A stretch of DNA of 19,499 nt, from contig CAJPJR010000036.1 of the NCBI GenBank assembly GCA_905369775.1, forward strand, positions 1 to 19,499. The letters run 5' to 3'. The DNA comes from Prevotellaceae bacterium UBA1746. GTDB taxonomy: Bacteria > Bacteroidota > Bacteroidia > Bacteroidales > Bacteroidaceae. How positions within the stretch are numbered: position 1 is the stretch's first letter; the number at the start of each line of letters is the position of its first letter. The translations under genes and the position numbers were made by a program. Below the pieces are notes generated by a model that was given only the letters and a program-made list of their open reading frames with translations, was not told the DNA's origin and searched no databases. Below, piece by piece: positions 15,537 through 19,499 of this stretch.

Positions 15537-16712
15537 ATGAAAAAAACATTCAAGCGTCTCCATCTCTGGCTCGCCTTTCCCTTCGGCCTCATCCTCTTCC
15601 TGATCTGTTTCTCGGGAGCGATGATCGAGTTTGCCGGCGAATTTTCTGAATGGGCCTACCACGATCGCTACGAAGCGCACGTCACGCGCCAAGGGCGGCT
15701 GCCGCTGCCCGTACTCATACAGCGCGTGCAACCCCACTTGGCTCCCGGCGTCACCGTCACGGGCGTAAGCATTCCCACCGACAGCACACGCAACTACGAG
15801 TTCAGCCTCTCTGCCCCTCCGCGCACCGAGTGGCTCGTCGATCCCTACACGGGACGCGTGGCCGGCGAGAAGGAACACCTCCCCTTCTTCGAGACCATGT
15901 TCAAGCTCCACCGCTGGTTGCTCGACTTCCCCCACGAAGGCGAAGGCATTTGGTGGGGCAAGCTCATCGTGGGCGTGAGCACCCTCATGTTCCTCTTCGT
16001 GCTCATCAGCGGCCTCATCGCCTTTTGGCCCCGCACCACCCGCGGCCTGCGCAAACAGCTCACCATCCATCTGCGCCGCGGCCGGCATCGCCGCTGGTTC
16101 GACCTCCACACCATCGGCGGCGCCTACGCCTTTGTCCTCCTGCTGGCCATGGCTGCCACCGGTTTGACGTGGTCTTTCGACTGGTACAAAACCGGTTTCT
16201 ACAAAGCCCTTGGAGCCGAACCGCCTCAGCGCAAGGGCGGTCACGGCGCCGGTGGCCACCACGGGCCGCAATCAGGTCGAGGTCAACACGGCCCCGCGCA
16301 GGGCGCCCCGCATCCTGCCGACGAGCAATCTGCACCCCGCCCCGATGCGCGCACCTATGCCGCATGGCAAACCTCTGCCCGCCTTTTGCAGGCCAAATAT
16401 CCCGATGCCGACGCAATCGAAGTAGGCGATGAAGGTGGCACCGTCTCGCTGGGCGAATGGGGCAACGTGCGGGCGGCCGACCACTACACCTTCGATTCCA
16501 CCGGCTCCCGCGTCACTGACGCCAAACTCTATGCCGATGCCGACCGCGGTCAGCGCATCCGCGGTTGGATCTATTCCGTGCACACGGGACGTTGGGGCGG
16601 ATGGCCCATGCGCGTCATCCAGTTTCTCGCCGCGCTCTTCGGAGCTTCACTTCCGCTCTCCGGCTATTACCTCTGGTGGAAGCGCACCCGCAAGCGCAAA
16701 GCCCGCAAGTAA
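15537..16712 (+). CDS. xusC: PepSY-associated inner-membrane protein, XusC-like
   Basis: A 391-residue inner-membrane protein with four membrane segments near 11-33, 141-164, 196-213 and 358-381, the topology of the PepSY-associated TM family. Histidines at or near membrane segments (His9 in RLHLWLAF, His125 in FKLHRWLLD, His191 in FDLHTIGG, His349 in YSVHTGRWGG) are the conserved type thought to hold haem in ferric-siderophore reductases of this family. A PepSY-like region (PDADAIEVGDEGG) lies in the second large periplasmic loop. That loop also carries a Gly/His/Pro-rich low-complexity insert at ~232-262. As the third gene of the xusABC-like operon it probably reduces or helps release iron from the siderophore after outer-membrane passage; this is inferred from family and synteny. 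It starts 121 bases after xusB, behind a hairpin cluster, and ends before a strong terminator. Confidence 0.9.
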   Translation: MKKTFKRLHLWLAFPFGLILFLICFSGAMIEFAGEFSEWAYHDRYEAHVTRQGRLPLPVLIQRVQPHLAPGVTVTGVSIPTDSTRNYEFSLSAPPRTEWLVDPYTGRVAGEKEHLPFFETMFKLHRWLLDFPHEGEGIWWGKLIVGVSTLMFLFVLISGLIAFWPRTTRGLRKQLTIHLRRGRHRRWFDLHTIGGAYAFVLLLAMAATGLTWSFDWYKTGFYKALGAEPPQRKGGHGAGGHHGPQSGRGQHGPAQGAPHPADEQSAPRPDARTYAAWQTSARLLQAKYPDADAIEVGDEGGTVSLGEWGNVRAADHYTFDSTGSRVTDAKLYADADRGQRIRGWIYSVHTGRWGGWPMRVIQFLAALFGASLPLSGYYLWWKRTRKRKARK

Positions 16713-16745
16713 CGACGAAAAATCCCCCATTTTCTACGCAAAAAC

Positions 16746-16781
16746 CTCCCCGATTTTGAAAAAAGTCGGGGAGTTTTTTTT
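16746..16781 (+). terminator. Intrinsic terminator of the xusABC-like operon
   Basis: CTCCCCGA (16746-16753) pairs with TCGGGGAG (16766-16773), with further A-T pairs inside, followed by eight T residues (16774-16781). It lies 33 bases after the xusC stop. Confidence 0.93.
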
Positions 16782-17114
16782 ACCATCCGGGCGAAGTACA
16801 ATCTGCCCCTCCTTACTTCCATACCTAAATGCCATCTATAAAGACAGAACCGGGAAGCCCCATTCGACAAACAACCCTATCTAACAACCTCAATAGACCT
16901 ATTCCGACAAAAAATACTATCTTTGCATCCAAACGCTTCACCAAAGCGCACAGAGCCTCCAAGAGTACCAACTTCACACGCGCATCCATTTTATGTTTTC
17001 CTCCTCCCAACAACCGTGATTTCCGAACGATCCATGGCCCTATCGGCCAAGTTCCTAACAATTATCCACCGTGGAGGCTATAAAAATATCGCCTTTTCCT
17101 CTTATTCTCGACAG
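16782..17114 (+). other. Leader and promoter region of the lipoprotein pair
   Basis: No convincing gene lies here. A perfect -7 element at 16918-16925 would give a leader of about 185 bases before the ATG at 17115. The first lipoprotein's reading frame stays open back to 16923, but those 64 codons lack coding character and come before a complete lipoprotein signal peptide. A DnaA-box-like 9-mer near 17063 is single and considered chance. Confidence 0.5.
16918..16925 (+). promoter_or_regulatory. -7 element candidate for the lipoprotein pair
   Basis: TATCTTTG at 16918-16925, followed by CATC, is an exact TAnnTTTG element. No TTG lies 19-21 bases upstream. Transcription would start near 16931. 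Confidence 0.45.
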
Positions 17115-17822
17115 ATGAAAGCCCTCTTCCCCCTCCTTCTCTCTTCCCTACTCCTCTTTTCTTGCGGCACCGACGAACCTCAGCGTCCAAAAGACGCCTT
17201 GCATGCCGCCGCCGATGCCTATCCACTCATCACCGAAACGCGCGAAAGCTATACAATCCCCATCTCGTGGCGCGTTCCCCTGATCCCGCGGCAAGTCCTC
17301 ACCCAAATGAGCGACGCAACACGGTGGTTGAGATTGCCGGCCACCGAGCCCAAAACGGTGAGTTTCGATGTGTGGATCGACGGTGAGCAGGTGAACCCAC
17401 ACCAACAGCAGAAAGCAACCTTCGCCAAGGAGTTTTACGAAGCCACCGGCACAAAGCTCCACACCACTCCGCTGCTTTGTGGCGTCAAAGCCCTGAACGT
17501 CTACGGCGTAACCGACGAGGGCAGCGTGTCGCTCAACCGCAACGTACGCCTCCATCTCCCCACCTTCAGGAAAGTGGCGCCCGACTTCGAATATGAGGGT
17601 GTGGGAGGTTACCACATGATGTGCGGCGACGAGAGTAGCTCGCACGAAGGCGACCTCACCGTGGAGCAGGCCAACGATCGCGCATTAGGCGAACTGCGTC
17701 CGGCTCTGCGCTTCCACTTGCCGAAAGACGTGGCCCTGCGCTACAAATACCTGAAGATTGAGTTCCAACTCATCAACGACCAGCAATTGGAGGCCCAAAT
17801 TGCACCATCTCAGCTGTTCTAA
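17115..17822 (+). CDS. Lipoprotein of unknown function, first of a paralogous pair
   Basis: A 235-residue protein with a lipoprotein signal peptide, MKALFPLLLSSLLLFSC, giving lipid-modified Cys17, then GTDEPQ, an acidic start often seen on surface-exposed Bacteroidota lipoproteins. I do not recognise a family. The body is rich in beta-strand-like segments (TIPISWRV, TVSFDVWIDG, ALNVYGVTDEG, NVRLHLPTF, YLKIEFQLIND) and may form a beta-sandwich. The following gene shares several of these landmarks: an FxxxF-G stretch, a CGV motif and a closing amphipathic strand with QLxN. The stop is 21 bases before that gene, so the two are very probably one operon. The start at 17115 is set by the signal peptide. 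The gene follows the xusABC-like operon but is separated from it by a strong terminator, so a link to iron is speculative. Confidence 0.82.
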   Translation: MKALFPLLLSSLLLFSCGTDEPQRPKDALHAAADAYPLITETRESYTIPISWRVPLIPRQVLTQMSDATRWLRLPATEPKTVSFDVWIDGEQVNPHQQQKATFAKEFYEATGTKLHTTPLLCGVKALNVYGVTDEGSVSLNRNVRLHLPTFRKVAPDFEYEGVGGYHMMCGDESSSHEGDLTVEQANDRALGELRPALRFHLPKDVALRYKYLKIEFQLINDQQLEAQIAPSQLF

Positions 17823-17843
17823 GCCCCCTCACTCCCGGAAAAA

Positions 17844-18593
17844 ATGAAACTTCTTCCCCTCTTTTGTGCGCTCCTTCCGAGCATGGCCGCATGGCTCACC
17901 GTCTCGTGTGACAAAGAAGCCTCCCCGGTGCCCTCTCCCGAGGTCGAGAGTCAGGATTCTCTCGTTCGCTTGGCACGAACATGGAACGAATGGACCTTCG
18001 AGATGGAATACAGCCAAACGCCCGTGCAGTTTTCGAAAAAGAATCTGCGACGCATCGTTCCCCTCCTTCCGCGCGATCTGCAGCTTCACCATCCCGATTA
18101 TCGCGCAGGCGACACCTTGCTCAACCTTCCCATCGAAGTATTGGGCGACACCCTCCAGCCGCAACGCGCCCTCGACCTAAAATTCAATCCAACTTTCGAG
18201 CGGCTCTACCATCGCACCATTGGTGTGGCGCCCCACGTGTGTGGCGTGCGCAAAATCATCGTGCAGGCACTGCACGCTGCGCAACCGCCCGTAGACCTCA
18301 CCGAACAAGCCCGGGTGATCATCCCGTCTTACGCCTACGGGGGGCAAATGTCGTTCATGCGTCTCAACGGACAAGCGGCAGACTACCACTATACCATCGC
18401 GGGCGAGCAAGACACACTGCACCTCTGGCGCGTGGAAACCCGAAGAAGCAAGGACGTGGGGCATCTTCCCCCGCGTTTTGCGCTCCTCGTCCCGGTGCGC
18501 GAGCTGAAACACAGCACCGGCCTTCGCATCAGCCTGCAGCTGGTCAACGGTGTCGAGCTGAGAAAAGAAACCGCCGTCGCGATCCTTCCCTGA
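17844..18593 (+). CDS. Lipoprotein of unknown function, second of a paralogous pair
   Basis: A 249-residue protein with signal peptide MKLLPLFCALLPSMAAWLTVSC (lipid-modified Cys22) and an acidic, Pro/Ser-rich linker. No family is recognised. It aligns by eye with the preceding lipoprotein: LQPQ...FNPTFERLYHRTIG against VNPHQ...FAKEFYEATG, then HVCGVRKIIVQAL against LLCGVKALNVYGV, LTEQARVIIPSY against LNRNVRLHLPTF, and LRISLQLVNGVEL against LKIEFQLINDQQL. Identity is low, so the duplication is old or the members have diverged in role. It starts 21 bases after its partner and is closed by a near-perfect terminator. Both proteins probably sit on the periplasmic or outer face of the outer membrane. 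Function is unknown; a binding or assembly role is possible because no enzymatic motif is visible. Confidence 0.85.
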   Translation: MKLLPLFCALLPSMAAWLTVSCDKEASPVPSPEVESQDSLVRLARTWNEWTFEMEYSQTPVQFSKKNLRRIVPLLPRDLQLHHPDYRAGDTLLNLPIEVLGDTLQPQRALDLKFNPTFERLYHRTIGVAPHVCGVRKIIVQALHAAQPPVDLTEQARVIIPSYAYGGQMSFMRLNGQAADYHYTIAGEQDTLHLWRVETRRSKDVGHLPPRFALLVPVRELKHSTGLRISLQLVNGVELRKETAVAILP

Positions 18594-18625
18594 CGCCGGC
18601 AACAACACTGCGACACACGCCAACA

Positions 18626-18663
18626 AAAAGGTTGGACTCCGTGAGAGTCCAACCTTTTGTTTC
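18626..18663 (+). terminator. Intrinsic terminator of the lipoprotein pair
   Basis: AAAAGGTTGGACTC (18626-18639) and GAGTCCAACCTTTT (18645-18658) form a perfect 14-pair stem with the loop CGTGA, followed by GTTTC. It lies 32 bases after the stop at 18593. Confidence 0.93.
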
Positions 18664-18722
18664 GCCCGTCGCCACCACAGCGCGGCTGTAGCTGCCGACG
18701 ATTGCGCGGCGTCGGCCAAAAG

Positions 18723-18792
18723 ACGCCCACCTGCGGCGAACACAACGATCGCACACATCAAAAAAAACGGCGTTCCACCGCAGGTTGGGCGT
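18723..18792. repeat. Imperfect inverted repeat downstream of the GH36 gene
   Basis: ACGCCCACCTGCGG (18723-18736) is complementary to CCGCAGGTTGGGCGT (18778-18792), with one unpaired base. The loop contains eight A residues (18760-18767), which read as T8 on the reverse strand just after the right arm. It could take part in ending the reverse-strand GH36 transcript, although the T tract lies inside the loop rather than after the full stem. Confidence 0.4.
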
Positions 18793-18804
18793 GTGGGATG
18801 AGCC

Positions 18805-19499
18805 TCAGCGGGCGGTGAGACGGAACACCCGGCTGGTGCCCTCGTCGGCCCGGAGCACTTGGAGCCCCACCTTCATCAGATAGTCGCCCGAAAGCGTGGT
18901 GTTCAGTCCGCGCGTCCCGCTGCGCAGGTTGATTTCTTCCACCAAGTACTGCCGATCGGGGTCGAGCCCCTGCAAACGTACGGGACGAAGGTTCTCGGCA
19001 TAGCGGGGGTGGAGATTGTAGGTGAAGAGCACCGCCCGGTTGCGCGCTTTGTCCACCACATTCACGGCTGCATGCTGACTTTCATAGGGCGAAAGCAAAC
19101 GATAAACGTCGCCGTCGAAGATCACAGGCTTGAGTTCTCGATAGCGGGCCACGGCTTCGCGACAAAAACGCCAATCGGCTTCGCTGAGTTGCGAGAGATC
19201 CATGTCGAAACCAAGCTTTCCCATGCTGGCCACATCGATGCGAAATTTGAGATCGGTCTTCTTGTTCCAATCTGTCACGTGAGAAGCCATGGCCTTGAGG
19301 GGGAAGAATTTCGACAAGCTCCACTGAATGTAGATGCGCTCGTAGGGATCGGTGTCGTCAGAGCACCAAAATTCGGTGAAATAGCGCAGCGCTTCGTAGT
19401 CGCAGCGGGCACCGCCGCCGGAACACAGCATCATGGGCACGCGAGGATACTTTGCTGCAATGCGTTGCAGCACCTTATACAAACCACGCACGTAATCGA
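18805..19499 (-). CDS. GH36 alpha-galactosidase (partial, N-terminus beyond right edge)
   Basis: About 231 C-terminal residues of a family GH36 glycoside hydrolase, which releases terminal alpha-linked galactose from raffinose-type oligosaccharides, melibiose or galactomannan. The reading frame is open to the right edge. The substrate-binding loop CSGGGARCDYEAL is followed by FWCSDDTDPYERIYIQWS, in which the first Asp of SDD (codon near 19359-19357) matches the catalytic acid/base (Asp548 of Geobacillus AgaA). Then come MASHVTDWN, the GKLGFDMDLSQLS helix region, and FDGDVYRLLSPYE leading to the beta-sandwich C-terminal domain. The nucleophile motif (KWD) lies beyond the window. Variants from the consensus are MMLCSGGG for ESCSGGG and a Cys before the Asp of the GGGxRxD loop. 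Family identity is secure; substrate preference is not. Confidence 0.93.
   Translation of the reverse strand, partial: DYVRGLYKVLQRIAAKYPRVPMMLCSGGGARCDYEALRYFTEFWCSDDTDPYERIYIQWSLSKFFPLKAMASHVTDWNKKTDLKFRIDVASMGKLGFDMDLSQLSEADWRFCREAVARYRELKPVIFDGDVYRLLSPYESQHAAVNVVDKARNRAVLFTYNLHPRYAENLRPVRLQGLDPDRQYLVEEINLRSGTRGLNTTLSGDYLMKVGLQVLRADEGTSRVFRLTAR

Noticed and set aside
17057..17075. DnaA-box-like TTATCCACC in the lipoprotein leader
   Set aside because: A single 8-of-9 match without a cluster, A+T-rich unwinding region or replication genes; expected by chance.
1..19499. tRNA, rRNA, CRISPR arrays, intact transposases or integrases
   Set aside because: Scanned by eye for T-loop-like GGTTCGAATCC blocks, regularly spaced repeats and DDE or tyrosine-recombinase motifs; none was found. 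Weak or degraded examples could be missed without a search tool.

Overview
The window comes from a member of the Bacteroidota, most likely order Bacteroidales (Prevotellaceae- or Bacteroidaceae-like; the genus cannot be fixed from sequence alone). The grounds are: -7 promoter elements of the form TAnnTTTG with TTG about 20 bases upstream, DUF4468 and DUF4374 proteins, a one-piece hybrid two-component system (HTCS), a TonB receptor with an N-terminal carboxypeptidase-regulatory-like domain, and a secreted protein with the Bacteroidales C-terminal YDLNGR...NGKK motif. Base composition is uneven: about 70% G+C in a sampled stretch of the TonB receptor gene against about 35-38% in the 5' half of the gene at 4967.

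Layout. (1) 1-2481, minus: nadK followed 42 bases later by an ABC exporter that runs off the left edge inside Walker B. (2) 2620-3964, plus: pdxJ and a DJ-1/YajL-like gene, divergent from nadK, with promoter candidates whose 5' leaders would overlap. (3) 3965-4284: gene-free, with a strong bulged hairpin. (4) 4285-6148, plus: a DUF4468 secreted protein and a mosaic secreted surface protein 7 bases apart, closed by an intrinsic terminator. (5) 6432-11118, minus: a PfkB fructokinase and an HTCS with a periplasmic sugar-binding sensor, separated by 1.1 kb without convincing genes but with related repeat motifs and terminators. The pair matches the fructose sensor/fructokinase partnership of Bacteroides fructan loci (BT1754 type). 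(6) 11593-16712, plus: TonB receptor, DUF4374 lipoprotein and PepSY membrane protein, in the order of the xenosiderophore system XusABC, with a consensus promoter in front and an intrinsic terminator behind. (7) 17115-18593, plus: two diverged, paralogous lipoproteins of unknown function. (8) 18805-19499, minus: the C-terminal part of a GH36 alpha-galactosidase cut by the right edge.

Together the genes cover cofactor supply (NADP, pyridoxal phosphate), fructose sensing and phosphorylation, iron-siderophore capture from outer-membrane receptor to inner-membrane partner, and alpha-galactoside breakdown. No tRNA, rRNA, CRISPR array or intact transposase was seen. The least explained parts are the 7.3-8.4 kb intergenic region, the lipoprotein pair, the mosaic secreted protein, and the xusB-xusC intergenic hairpins. 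No clearly new multi-gene system can be claimed from this window.
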